Origin: Cytospora piceicola
Taxonomy: Eukaryota; Ascomycota; Sordariomycetes; Diaporthales; Cytosporaceae
Assembly: GCA_023375675.1 (NCBI GenBank)
Contig: JALQBC010000021.1
Span: forward strand, 372,001-436,000
DNA: 64,000 bases
Direction: 5' to 3'
Part shown: piece by piece, positions 21,732-31,355 of the stretch
Position numbering within the stretch: the first letter of the stretch is position 1
How the letters are laid out: each line of letters starts with the position of its first letter
Notes under the pieces: model-generated
Seen by the model: the letters and a program-made list of their open reading frames with translations, nothing else
Databases searched by the model: none
Told to the model about the DNA's origin: nothing
Made by a program: the position numbers and the translations under genes

Positions 21732-24473
21732 CTAGATCACCACGAGCTCATCGTCCTCGTCCTCGTCCTCCTCAAAAACAGCCTGCTGCTGCCTCTGCCG
21801 CGTCAGCAGCCGGTTCCTGCCGGCCCCGGGCGGCACGTTCTTGTCGGTGACGACTGACCCCGGCAGGCTCTCCCTGCCCGCCTCGCGTATCCCGTTCTCC
21901 GTCACGAACCGCGTCTTCTTGCGCACTGGTGAGTGGTCCTTGTCCTTGTGCGCCGCCCCGCCCGCCGCGGCGCTGCTGCCGCCCGCCGTGCTGGTGCTGG
22001 CGTGGCTGGCGTGGTGCGACAGCCTCTCGCCCGTCCTCATCCGCGAGAGCTTGTCCCGGAGGGATGTGCCCCAGCCAAACGCGCCTGCTGGCCTGTTGGT
22101 GTTGTCGGCGGCGGTGAAGGAGGACGCGGCCGGCCTGCTGTCGAAACTGGAGCTGTTGCTGGACTGTGTGCTGTCCTGCCGTTTGCGCTTGACGGGGCTG
22201 AGGGATATGTTCATCTCACTGCCCCTGGGTGCGAGGAGGCCTAGCGACCGGGCATCTGTTTTCCTCTGTGGGTCCTGAGAATGGAGATAGACACCGGGGA
22301 GCCTGACGTCGGGCTTGAAGGAAGACGCAGACGGGACAGCAGTGGCGGTGCTCCGTCCGGCACCAAACCTCGACGTGGCCCGTGAGCCCGCCCTCGCTGT
22401 TGATGCCTCGGCAATGGGCGCTGAACCTGATATCCGCATGTACTCGCCACCCAATCCTCCGCTACCCATCTCCCCGAGCTTCTTGGCGATATCCCTCTCT
22501 TTTTCCTTGGCCGCAAGCCTCCTTTTCAAACCCTCGGCCCTTTCACGCGTATCTCCCACGATGCCATCTCGGTCAATCAGCGATGCTGCACTCTGGCCAC
22601 GGCTCCCTCCGTTCATAAAATACCGCGTGCGGGTATCCCAATCGAATGATCCGTGTGTCTCGGCAATCTTTGCCTTCCTTTTAGACTCGGTACTCTCCCT
22701 CCATGTCCGGTCTTGGGAACGGTTGTAGTCCTTTCCCTTGGCTTGGCCGTTGCCAAGACCTCCGGTGCCGTTGATTTCCATGCGTGCGGAGCGTGTCCGC
22801 GACAAGGCCGTGTTGGTGTGGAACTCGCAATGCTCCGTGCGCCGTGCGTTCACCCAGCTGTTGCAGAGGTTCCCATCTGCTTTGACAGACTTGCAGTAGC
22901 CCAGGTCTCGTGCTGTGCCAATCTCAAGAATGGTGTCCGCGTCAGAGTTGATGGTCAGACTAAAACGACCAGTATCCTGGCGACCCGGAGGGGGTGGCAT
23001 GATGTCCGGATTGAGGATGGCAACCACGGTGCCTGTAGAGAGTTTCCAGAACCGCTCGAACCCCGAGTTGAACAAGAACAACTCTATCTCGTACTGCAGG
23101 TCGACAAGGGTAAGGACCATGTACTTTCCTCGGTCCGAGGCCTTCATCTTGCCCGTTTCCGCGTCGTACTGGGGCTTATGGTGACGAGGATCAGATTTGG
23201 ACGCCACGATGGCAAACACGACGCTGTCGATCACCTCGTCTGGGAGGGACCAGTCTGGGGCTTTGACCTGGCGCAAAAGTTTCTTGATGGAGAATGCGGT
23301 TTTTCCCGAAGTGGCGCGTGCAACGACCTGGTGTGGGAGTATGCGTTTGGCTAGATGGAAGCCAGAATACGCCTCGAAGGAGGTGGATGGCAAATGCTCA
23401 GTTTCGGTTGTTGCCGAGGTAAAGGAGCTTGCAACCTGCTTTTGGGAGGACTCGGAGACTGTTCTGCCAGTGCCTGAGCGCGAGGTCGTCCCTACACTTG
23501 GGGCCGTATTACTACGTTGCAGCATGCCACTCCTCCATCGGTCGGTCCCCATGATTTCTTCTCGGGTGCTCCCTTGGTCCCGCGGAGATAGCTCTTCCGG
23601 GGTTTCCATGGCCTTGGTCTTGTAGTCTTCCATTTCCTGCATGGTTACGTCGAATGCGGAACTCCGTGACCTCGCAGCCTTGGCTCTCGTCTCCTGACGG
23701 GTTTTCTCTTCGGTTCGAGCAGCCGCCAGCCTCTCACTGAAACTCGATGGTCGCGGGTTTTCTTCCGGGGCGGCTGGAGTCTTGGACCGTCGGAGAAATC
23801 CTCCCGCGGCTTGTGACGCTTCTCCAGGCTCATCTTGCGCCCTCCTCAGACTCGGCGCCCTTCTCAACGAGACATCCTTCGCCTTCAGACCTTTATCTAT
23901 CCCAAGAAGCACCCGACTTGGGGAGGTCTGGGTTGGCAGCGGTTGAGCCTTTCGCACTGGTGAAGCAGGCACTTCGACCGACTGTGATTGCTGTGATCTT
24001 GGCCGCCCGTCCGTCCCGTCAGCCCTCCTGATCTCCTTGATCCTCAGTCCCGGCCGCATGGTAGACGCCGAGTCGGGTCTTGATATCCTGCCAGTGTCCT
24101 GTTCCGAGGCCTGGCTGGAAGACGCTTGTGACTCTTGCTGCGTTCTCGCCTTATCCTTCCGGAGCTTCTTCAGCCTTAGCTGAGCCTGTATTTGTTGCAA
24201 CTTCAGCTGTATCGTCTCCTCGTCATCGTCGTCATCGAGGTCCATAGGGTCTCCAATGGCCGTGTTCGACATCCGAGGCTTCGAGGGAGACGGGGATGTC
24301 GAGCGCTGCGCAAGCATTTGCCTGTACTTCTCGCGGCCGCCGGGTGTGCCAAGGAGGGCCTCTCGTGGGGATCGCGGTGGCCATTGGGCCTCCAAGCCTG
24401 GGGCGTCTGTTTGCGCGGTCAGTCGAGAGGCACGGTGAAAGGCTCTGATGGAGCATAACCTACGTGAAGACAT
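21732..24473 (-). CDS. MCM10: DNA replication factor MCM10
   Basis: Replication initiation factor that binds DNA, the CMG helicase and Pol alpha-primase. The main exon runs 24406-21732. A likely 57-nt in-frame intron (24463-24407, donor GTAGGT, CTGAC branch) joins a 10-nt first coding exon beginning at 24473, giving MSSHAPGLEAQWPPRSP and 894 aa. N-terminal acidic and coiled segment (MDLDDDDDEETIQLKLQQI). The OB fold covers about residues 355-500 (HLAKRILPHQVVARA, FAIVASKSDPRHH, YMVLTLVDLQYEIELFLF). The zinc finger is near 515-545 with C-x9-C and C-x2-H ligands (GYCKSVKADGNLC; EHCEFH). The C-terminal half is disordered and basic with GTSLRDKLSRMRTGERL. The frame stays open upstream of the chosen ATG for over 100 nt without an ATG, so the 5' end is uncertain. 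Confidence 0.88.
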   Translation of the reverse strand: MSSRRLCSIRAFHRASRLTAQTDAPGLEAQWPPRSPREALLGTPGGREKYRQMLAQRSTSPSPSKPRMSNTAIGDPMDLDDDDDEETIQLKLQQIQAQLRLKKLRKDKARTQQESQASSSQASEQDTGRISRPDSASTMRPGLRIKEIRRADGTDGRPRSQQSQSVEVPASPVRKAQPLPTQTSPSRVLLGIDKGLKAKDVSLRRAPSLRRAQDEPGEASQAAGGFLRRSKTPAAPEENPRPSSFSERLAAARTEEKTRQETRAKAARSRSSAFDVTMQEMEDYKTKAMETPEELSPRDQGSTREEIMGTDRWRSGMLQRSNTAPSVGTTSRSGTGRTVSESSQKQVASSFTSATTETEHLPSTSFEAYSGFHLAKRILPHQVVARATSGKTAFSIKKLLRQVKAPDWSLPDEVIDSVVFAIVASKSDPRHHKPQYDAETGKMKASDRGKYMVLTLVDLQYEIELFLFNSGFERFWKLSTGTVVAILNPDIMPPPPGRQDTGRFSLTINSDADTILEIGTARDLGYCKSVKADGNLCNSWVNARRTEHCEFHTNTALSRTRSARMEINGTGGLGNGQAKGKDYNRSQDRTWRESTESKRKAKIAETHGSFDWDTRTRYFMNGGSRGQSAASLIDRDGIVGDTRERAEGLKRRLAAKEKERDIAKKLGEMGSGGLGGEYMRISGSAPIAEASTARAGSRATSRFGAGRSTATAVPSASSFKPDVRLPGVYLHSQDPQRKTDARSLGLLAPRGSEMNISLSPVKRKRQDSTQSSNSSSFDSRPAASSFTAADNTNRPAGAFGWGTSLRDKLSRMRTGERLSHHASHASTSTAGGSSAAAGGAAHKDKDHSPVRKKTRFVTENGIREAGRESLPGSVVTDKNVPPGAGRNRLLTRQRQQQAVFEEDEDEDDELVVI

Positions 24474-25333
24474 CTGGGAAACTTGGAGTGCGCCCAACTC
24501 CTCCAAGATGTCCCCGAGCTCGGCAATGTCCAGAGCCGTATCCAGGTTCTTGTATGTCGGCGCCAGAGATTGAGCCGCAGAACAGAGAAGGATAACAAGT
24601 ACGACGCACGCCTACACCAGCCAATTATTACTGCCCACGCCCAACGACACGACCGAACAACAATGCGTAACTACCCGAAGACAGCGCATGGGTTAGAATC
24701 CAATAGCGGTAGGTAGCGTGACCAAGTTGTCCTGAATCCTCGTTGTCACACCGGAAGAAGTAGCATGCGCCGGGTTATTTTTGTTGTTGTGGGCGGTATA
24801 CAGACAGTACTTGCAACCGATAACGAGGCTGATAGATACCGAATTACGATCGACTGAGACCCTACTTCCCCGAGACAGACCAATGTGGGTGTTTCTCACA
24901 TGCAAGTTGCAGTACCGAATCTTTGAAAAGTGGTGCGTGCTGGGGAAAATGGGAGGGGTGGGTTTGTATCGCGGGAATGAGACGCCTCAAAGCATTCGCG
25001 ACTTGTACGCGACTCCGCAGGTAGGAATACCTTTAGTCGCGCGGTGCCCGCCTCCAGCTATTATTAGCTCCCAGGTAGGTACCTACGCCTGCTACGGTGC
25101 CTAAGTAGGTAGGTACTTAGGTACTTGAGTAAGACAGGGCACCCCTACAGCTACTGCTTACTAACAACCTGCTTACTCACATAATTCACCCAGCATTCAT
25201 ACAAAGCACTCCCAATATACGTCCAGCAATCGATGACCATGAACTTCGAGTTCATCACAAAGAATATAGCACGTAAACGGACCACCGCAGAGCATACTAT
25301 GGCCTGGAAATGGACCATCACAGAGAACATAAC
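24474..25333. other. Spacer between MCM10 and the FTA2-like pseudogene
   Basis: MCM10 promoter side, then a low-complexity GTAGGTACCTACG / TAGGTAGGTACTTAGGTACTT patch at about 25073-25127. An in-frame but ATG-less extension of MCM10 reaches about 24617. Otherwise nothing recognisable. Confidence 0.55.
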
Positions 25334-26542
25334 ATGGCAAAGGCTTTATTCACCATGTATCCAGATTGGCCAGAGTCTGCCGATGATTTGGTGCCACTGC
25401 CAACCTGCGATGGCCCCAAGCTGAAGCCGTTCGACTTCCAGGGCCCGCAGAAGATCGAGTTCCTCGAGTACCTCACATTCACATGTCTTGAAAGTCAGGA
25501 TTCTGGGCCAGATCTATGCATTGAAACTCATAAGCGAAGACCCAACTATCCACATACGTATGGGGCTATGAACTAACCTTGTCGGTAGCTCAGATTCGTC
25601 TACGATGATGATTGGACGCCTGGAGAAGCCATCGACGGGGAATCTCGCGAGGCGATGAGCACCATCTACAATTACAGAGAGCCATTCAGCTGCGAATGCC
25701 GTGCCTTTGGCCGCCTTCAAGAAGCCGGCCATGAGGAGCTGGCTGTCAGGTGCTTCGGCTACCTGCTCCTCGACGAGCAACACGAGCGCGCCATGATGGA
25801 TTAGTTCAGCCAGCTTAGTCTCAGGACGTTCAACGGGAACATTGACGCTCCCGGGCTTTGCGATGTGCGCTCGTACTTGATGGGCAGAGATGGCAGACCC
25901 CCGCCCATCCGGTGCATCGTCAAGGACTTCGGTCCCACGTACGAGGATTTGCGGACGAGGGGTGTGCGCAGACTTCTCCGAGATGTGCTTCAGTTGCATC
26001 AGCTCGGCATTTTCTTCCTCGACATGGATCACCGACAGCTTGTCAGCGGCAAGTTAAGCGACTTCAGTCAAGCCATGACTGTCCCGCATTATGTCACGAC
26101 CCCAGAGCTGAACCCGCGCATCATGCCTGATTGGGCACCCGCCTTGGAGTTTGAGACTTTCCAGTGGTGTTGTAAAGACTACCACAGGTTTGACGCCATG
26201 GTGAAAGAATGGAATGAGCAACACGAGGGTCGGAAGAGCAAAGTCTTGGTCCAGGCATTCCCTGCTGGGCACGGCTCTCGAAGCAGATACGACCTGAGAA
26301 GCACGCCATCTCGGGAGCGTATCTATACGCTTGTTGACCCAAGGCTGTACGACTGGAGGAACAATGTCGCTAGCCCGGAGAATGGCGCGTCAGGAGTTTT
26401 GGACGGAGAAGAACCAGGTCCGACAATAAAGGGGAGCAGCCCTAAGAAACCCAGACGAGTAATTCAAAGACCCGCCGACGGCTCGATGCTAAGCCACCCA
26501 GGTGGTACCTTGAGTGCAGTCAAGAGGTGGCGGCGGGTTTGA
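25334..26542 (+). pseudogene. FTA2-like (Sim4 kinetochore subunit family) pseudogene
   Basis: Translated fragments match the FTA2 domain family (named for a fission yeast kinetochore Sim4-complex subunit; many filamentous-fungal paralogs of unknown role). Fragments in order are KPFDFQGPQKIEFLEYL in one frame; then, in another frame, SHSHVLKVRILGQIYALKLI; then LRFVYDDDWTPGEAIDG ... CRAFGRLQEAGHEELAVRC; then RSYLMGRDGRPPPIRCIVKDFG, KLSDFSQAMTVPH, TTPELNPRIMPDW and a long tail to 26542. Three lesions are visible: a frameshift near 25472 where the Gly-rich turn before SHSHV is missing, a 31-nt intron-like gap (25558-25588) too short for normal splicing, and an in-frame TAG at 25802-25804. A CAG to TAG change would explain the stop. 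The second half remains open for 226 codons, so decay may be recent or an unusual gene model may rescue part. Confidence 0.65.
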
Positions 26543-26689
26543 AAGATTTTCCAAGGACAGGGCAAGGCAATTCACTCGATTGGTCTTTCAAGGACGGTTT
26601 TCTATTTCCGGAAAAACATATGTTTTGGAACTGGCCTTGGTTTGGGACCTCCTGGCCAAACTACGGCCAGCGGTCGCAGATGCAGAAGA

Positions 26690-26822
26690 TAGATATAAAT
26701 TTCGCAACAGACTTAGTTACCCTTTAAAAGAAAACTAACTAAAGTTACTATTAGTTATTATTAGTTGAATTTAAGAATGATATATATTATAAAGTAATAA
26801 ACTTAAGTTTTATTATTTAATA
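26690..26822. other. Sharply AT-rich patch
   Basis: About 130 bp dominated by A/T with many TTA, TAA and TAT words, in contrast to the GC-rich surroundings. Compatible with a degraded mobile element or repeat-induced point mutation, but too short to identify. Confidence 0.6.
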
Positions 26823-26837
26823 ACCTTCTATTGGGGA

Positions 26838-26965
26838 AGGTGGATGGGCACACAGAGCTGTGTAGAGGGATGGCATATTCCTGAGGTGGATGGGCACACA
26901 GAGCTCAGCAGAGGACAATATATATTCGGGGAGGTTGATGGGCACATAGAGCTCAAGGCAGAACG
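26838..26965. repeat. 46-48-bp tandem repeat, three copies
   Basis: The core AGGTKGATGGGCACAYAGAGCT recurs at 26838, 26884 and 26932. Spacing is 46 and 48 bp and the intervening sequence diverges. Confidence 0.85.
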
Positions 26966-27769
26966 ACGACACCTTTGAAGGCCTCTCGTTCTTTTGTCCC
27001 AATGTCCCATCGCAGCTCAGCGCCCCTCTTGGAAGTAATGCTGCCTGTCATGAGTAACAACACGCTGTGACGGTGCACGTCTTTGAGGGTCGCCCAGGAA
27101 ATCCAGTTTTCGCTGCTGTTCCATTTCAAAATATGACGAAGATTGCTTTGATGCCCGCATGAAGCTTTTCACTTGTGCAATTGCTCACCGCCACCCCGAC
27201 GAGTAGAATGGAACAACATGCTTCTCCACGACCTGATAGCAGCACCTTGGTAATTGACCTTTGAATACCGGAATTTGTAGTTGGCATGCGGGAGCTGAGG
27301 AAGACTTGTAAAATATCAACTGAACCCATTCATGATCGTGGTGACATACACGGGAAAGATGTGTGTGTAATTCTCTCCGGCTTCTCTGGGGATTTGTTGA
27401 CACACTTCGCGACTGATACTGAACCAAATAACAAAGAAGACTAGCATACGGTCTCTCTTCAAAAACGCTAGCTTGTGTAAGATGCTCACACCTTTAGAGC
27501 CGGGTAACAGGCAGGGCTACATAGAACACCCGCTGGAGAAAAGCGAGACGTCGGACGTTACGCGACACATGGCACGCGTCACGCGTCACGCGTTAAGCAA
27601 GGATCCATCGGCTATTAAGTACCGTACCTGGATATCCCCAATCCAACCCGACAAGAGTATCGATTTCTGGATATGGTAACCCGACCTTTTTTTTTTTTTT
27701 TGGCATCACATTCAGTTGGATTATATCACTTTTCGGCTTGTTCATCGTTATCATTGCATTGGCCTGACC

Positions 27770-29098
27770 ATGGCCAGGACACGGTCGAAAGGCACCGACA
27801 AAGGCGCAACGACCTCCCGTAAAGACACCACAGCATCGACATCCAGATACACCCTGCCAGCCGAACCCGACAGCCCGCCCCAGGTCCTCATCCTGCCGAA
27901 CAAGGCGACGCCCCAGGCAAGAGTAATATCCCTCACGAACCCCCGCTACTCCAGACCAACGCGGTACCTGGTCTGCCCCGAGACGGGCACGTACGAGTTC
28001 ACGAGGATATCAGCACCCAAGACGACGCCTCGCAGCTGGCTGATCGAGAGGAAGAACGGGCCCACCGAGGCGGCCGGCGATGGCGAGGCTGCCAGCCAGC
28101 CCCCCCGAGATGGCACCGAGGAGAGCCCCGGGTCCGCCCTCGGGACACAGGTCACCAGGGGTGCCGACCTCTACGTCGCGACGCCGGTCGACCCCCTGTT
28201 CCTCGCCCTCCCCGCCCTCGCGGCGCAGCTGGCATCGGCCAGGCGCATGTTCCTGTCCAGCGACGACCACTTCGACAGCATGGCGGAGGGGGCGCCGCAC
28301 CTGCGGGAGGCGCTCAGGTGGCCAGGGTGGCGCAGCCTGTTGGAGTCGCGCATGCGCGCGGCATGCGACACGGTCGAGGCCGGCGGCGAGACCATGTTCC
28401 GGCTGAGCGAGGAGAAGCTGCTGGGGCAGATCCTGGCCAAGGCGAAGCGGATGGGCGAGAGCGGGCTGCCGAGGAGCATGGAGGAGAGGTTTGTGAGCAA
28501 GGCCCTGGAGGCGCCGGTCATGGCGAAGAGGAGCAGCAGCGGCGTGGCGGCGCCGCCGACTGTGGAAACGAGCGAGTCACAGACAGAGTCCCAGTTGTCC
28601 GTGGCCACGTCTACGACAAATACACCAGAGGCGTCGACGGCCGCAACCTCGGTGGCGGGCGACTCGGAAGCGCTCAGCACCAAAGAGGTGGTGTCAGCAA
28701 TACAGGCCTCGGAGGATGTGGTCAGACTACAGAGTCTCCGGGTCGCCTTCAATTTCATCTGCTCGAGCTACGTACCACCAACAATATCCGCCGTGCTGAA
28801 GAAGATGCTAGGCGAGGGCAAGGGCTCAGGTGTCGACTTCAAGCCGCTGGATGACTATGTGGCGCAGTTGACAAAGCTGCGGCAGGAGGCCATGACTGCA
28901 AGGTCGGCCTCCGACTACTCGCGGAAACGGGCGCTGGACGAGGAGGATGAGGACAGGAGGGAGAAGAAACGCAAGAAGGAAGAGGACGAGAAGAGGAAGA
29001 AGGCGGGCGAGAGCAGGGGCGTGAGGGACCTGAAGAAGGTGAATACGGCTGGGATGAAGAAAATGAGCGACTTCTTCACCAAGAAGCCGAAATCATGA
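27770..29098 (+). CDS. RNH202: Ribonuclease H2 subunit B
   Basis: Non-catalytic subunit of the heterotrimeric RNase H2 that removes ribonucleotides and RNA primers from DNA in the nucleus. Single exon, 442 aa, from MARTRSKGTDKG. The N-terminal triple-barrel region includes VLILPNKATPQARVISLTNP and RYLVCPETGTYEFTRI. The central helical domain starts DLYVATPVDPLFLALPAL and includes RLSEEKLLGQILAKAKRM and LRVAFNFICSSYVPP. A Lys/Glu-rich linker leads to the last residues MKKMSDFFTKKPKS, a PCNA-interacting (PIP-like) box with the paired FF, as in RNASEH2B. The in-frame sequence upstream of the ATG lacks a better start. It is convergent with DUO1, the two stops being only about 170 bp apart. Confidence 0.9.
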   Translation: MARTRSKGTDKGATTSRKDTTASTSRYTLPAEPDSPPQVLILPNKATPQARVISLTNPRYSRPTRYLVCPETGTYEFTRISAPKTTPRSWLIERKNGPTEAAGDGEAASQPPRDGTEESPGSALGTQVTRGADLYVATPVDPLFLALPALAAQLASARRMFLSSDDHFDSMAEGAPHLREALRWPGWRSLLESRMRAACDTVEAGGETMFRLSEEKLLGQILAKAKRMGESGLPRSMEERFVSKALEAPVMAKRSSSGVAAPPTVETSESQTESQLSVATSTTNTPEASTAATSVAGDSEALSTKEVVSAIQASEDVVRLQSLRVAFNFICSSYVPPTISAVLKKMLGEGKGSGVDFKPLDDYVAQLTKLRQEAMTARSASDYSRKRALDEEDEDRREKKRKKEEDEKRKKAGESRGVRDLKKVNTAGMKKMSDFFTKKPKS

Positions 29099-29271
29099 GA
29101 CTTTCAATAGGGAACCGGCTGGTTGGGTATCATGTTTGTAGGTTATGTTTGTTGGACATCTATCATCGGCGTTGGAAAGGCCAAAAGACGGGGGGGGGGG
29201 GGTATCATTAGATGCATTTCAGGCGCAGCACAATGGTGACAACGACTGACAGGACGGTTTTAGCCCGCGTC

Positions 29272-30077
29272 TTACGGGACACCTCTGCCGACACCTCTGG
29301 TCTCACGTGTCGTCCGCGAGGCTCCCAATCCCCTCCCAATCTGCGAGCCACTCCTTGTGCTCCGAGTAGATGACCTCGTCTGCTGACCGTAGCCGCTGCT
29401 GGCCGCAGTGCCAGTCGTGCGACCTCGCAATATCCCCCGCCCGCGAGTTCCTCTCGCCCGCCTCGTCCCTGAGCCCTGGCCGACAGCAGAGCCTGTACCC
29501 GCCATGCGGGCCCTCTCCTGCTCCTCGCCCTTCCGCCGGGCCTCGTCTCGGCGGCGCTCGGCCTCTGCGGCCCTCCGCTCGGCGGCCTGCTGCTGGGCGA
29601 TGGCCTCTGCCTCGATGTCCTGCAAGTCCTGGGCCGAGCCCTTCCAGTTGGGGTTGAGGATGAGGCGCTGGTTGTGCTCGGTCTGCGACAGGATGCGAGT
29701 CCAGGTGTTGAGGAGGGTGGAGGCGTTGTTGACTGTTTGGGAGACGCTCTGACGGGTGGGAGGGGGTTGTGTTAGCATTGCTGGTTCTTCGAAGTGTATC
29801 AGATAGTAAGTCGGTTGGTAATAGGTAGACTCACTCCCATGTTGCCCTTGGCTCGTTCCAGTGTGCCTATGACACCCTCGATGACCTCGTTGATGTTCCG
29901 GACCCCCTCGAGCTCCCGCCGGAGCTGGATCTCGCGGAGTTCTTCGGCATCGAATGGTTCCTTCTCTTTCTGGTTGGAGGGTGTGGGTGTGTGTGGTGTT
30001 ATGGGCTGGAGGGGAAGGTTTGAGTGTTTGATGGGGGAGGAGAAGATTTCGGAGGGGTCAAGTTCGTCTCCGGCCAT
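29272..30077 (-). CDS. DUO1: DASH/Dam1 complex subunit Duo1
   Basis: Subunit of the outer-kinetochore DASH ring that couples chromosomes to microtubules. Two exons on minus: 30077-29835 and 29748-29272, with an 86-nt intron (donor GTGAGT, acceptor GTCAG), giving 239 aa. The join KGNMG|SVSQTVNN restores the Duo1 signature LRRELEGVRNINEVIEGVI ... NNASTLLNTWTRILSQTEHN, followed by RLILNPNWKGSAQD. A charged coiled coil (AERRAAEAERRRDEARR) and an Arg/Gly/Ser-rich basic tail follow. Two TACCTAGGTA palindromes lie 40 and 156 bp upstream of the start. It is convergent with RNase H2B. Confidence 0.92.
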
Positions 30078-30116
30078 GTTGGTGTTCGTTGTCGAATGTA
30101 CCCGTATGCTATGTTG

Positions 30117-30242
30117 TACCTAGGTAGTGTAGAAGGTGCTTCACACTTCGGCTCTGGTATCGTGGTATTGGTATTGTGTGTGGGATTGATTCCGTTTGGC
30201 TATGACGTCGCATCAAAGTGGCAGCTACACAGTACCTAGGTA
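30117..30242. promoter_or_regulatory. Two TACCTAGGTA palindromes upstream of DUO1
   Basis: Exact copies of the 10-bp palindrome at 30117-30126 and 30233-30242. Function unknown. They belong to the set of eight exact copies in this window, all outside coding sequence. Confidence 0.5.
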
Positions 30243-31096
30243 GAGTATCGAGTTTCTTTCGGTTGGCATGTGTTTATTGTTGACTCTCCACACTACCTAG
30301 ACCTAATTCTGGTGTTGTGAGTTGCTGCAGCTAGTGCGGGGCCGTTCTGAGACGCGTTTATCCCTGTCGGACGCGTCTGCTTCGCGTCCAGGGGGGGTGA
30401 AGAGGGGGGGGGGGGGAAACCTGGACTGCTGGAAAGACAAGACAATAGTAATGATTGGCTATTGAACTCCCTCCCGGCTTGCCAGCCCACCACTATTATG
30501 GCACCCGACAGCTTCCAAGACAGCCCAGCCCCAGCCAGCAACGAGTCCCCAGCCTCGGAGTCTGAAGTCTCACCAGACTCACTCACTCATCAGCTTGTCA
30601 GCCCAGCAGTTTAAACCCATACTCACTTATTCAGGTGTAGCTTCTCCCCCCTTCCCAGCTATCTTGTTTAGTACTGTGTAGTCTTAGTACTCCCTTGATA
30701 TCCATTAGCAATTGTCTTGTTCGTTTGCCCTCGTATTGAGCAGACATTCTTCATTATCGAACACCCGATGTCCAGTGGTCCTGGTTATAGCTGATCCCTT
30801 GAATCGAATATGAATTGCACTGGCGCTCCACCATAAAGAGGAGTCCCCAGTAGAACCTTGGAACACACAGACTGACAGACACACTCCCCCTGTCACCCTG
30901 ATCACCCTGTCACCCATCACTACGACCCTAAAATAACCTGGAAGCCCTTGAGCCCTGGTGAGCCCTGATGAGCCCTGATTGAATTGAGCTCTGACCGCTT
31001 CCCCGTTATCCGCCTTTCCACTTCCTCTTCATTTCTCCCATCCTACCAGCCCACGCTACCTACCTACCTCCACTGCCATCCCGCCATAACAACCAC

Positions 31097-31160
31097 CTCG
31101 CCTCGCCTCGCCTTACCTCAACCTCAACCTCAACTTCAACCTCACCTCACCTCACCACGC
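31097..31160. repeat. Pyrimidine-rich CCTCAA/CTCAC repeat tract
   Basis: Short pyrimidine-rich words (CTCGC, CCTCAA, CTCAC) in tandem, about 200 bp upstream of the plus-strand start; typical of filamentous-fungal promoters. Confidence 0.6.
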
Positions 31161-31355
31161 CGTCCATCTCGCTCGAGTATCCGCGTACGAACAAAAATTT
31201 CGAAATACCGGCTAGAAAATCAATCATTTGTTTGATCTTAAAAGATAGCTTTCACGCCTATACGCGCCCCCGCATAATTTTTTTATTCTGATCGCGACGC
31301 GCCAATTGGCGACCCTTCGTCCTCACCTCGAAACTTTAGACTAAACGGTGCCAAA

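Larger units (their letters stand above)
26543..27769. other. AT-rich, repeat-bearing spacer
   Basis: Holds an AT-rich patch (about 26690-26822) and the 46-48-bp repeat listed separately. The remainder to 27769 shows no coding signal. GCGTCACGCGTCACGCGTTA words occur near 27577-27596 and a T16 run near 27687-27702, just upstream of the RNase H2B start. Confidence 0.6.
30078..31355. other. Divergent intergenic region upstream of DUO1 and the 31.4-kb gene
   Basis: Contains TACCTAGGTA at 30117-30126 and 30233-30242, a G-rich run at about 30390-30415, a GAGCCCTG(A/G)T 10-11-bp repeat at about 30949-30978 and a pyrimidine-rich CTC/CCTCAA tract at about 31097-31160, which looks like the promoter of the plus-strand gene. 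Confidence 0.65.
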
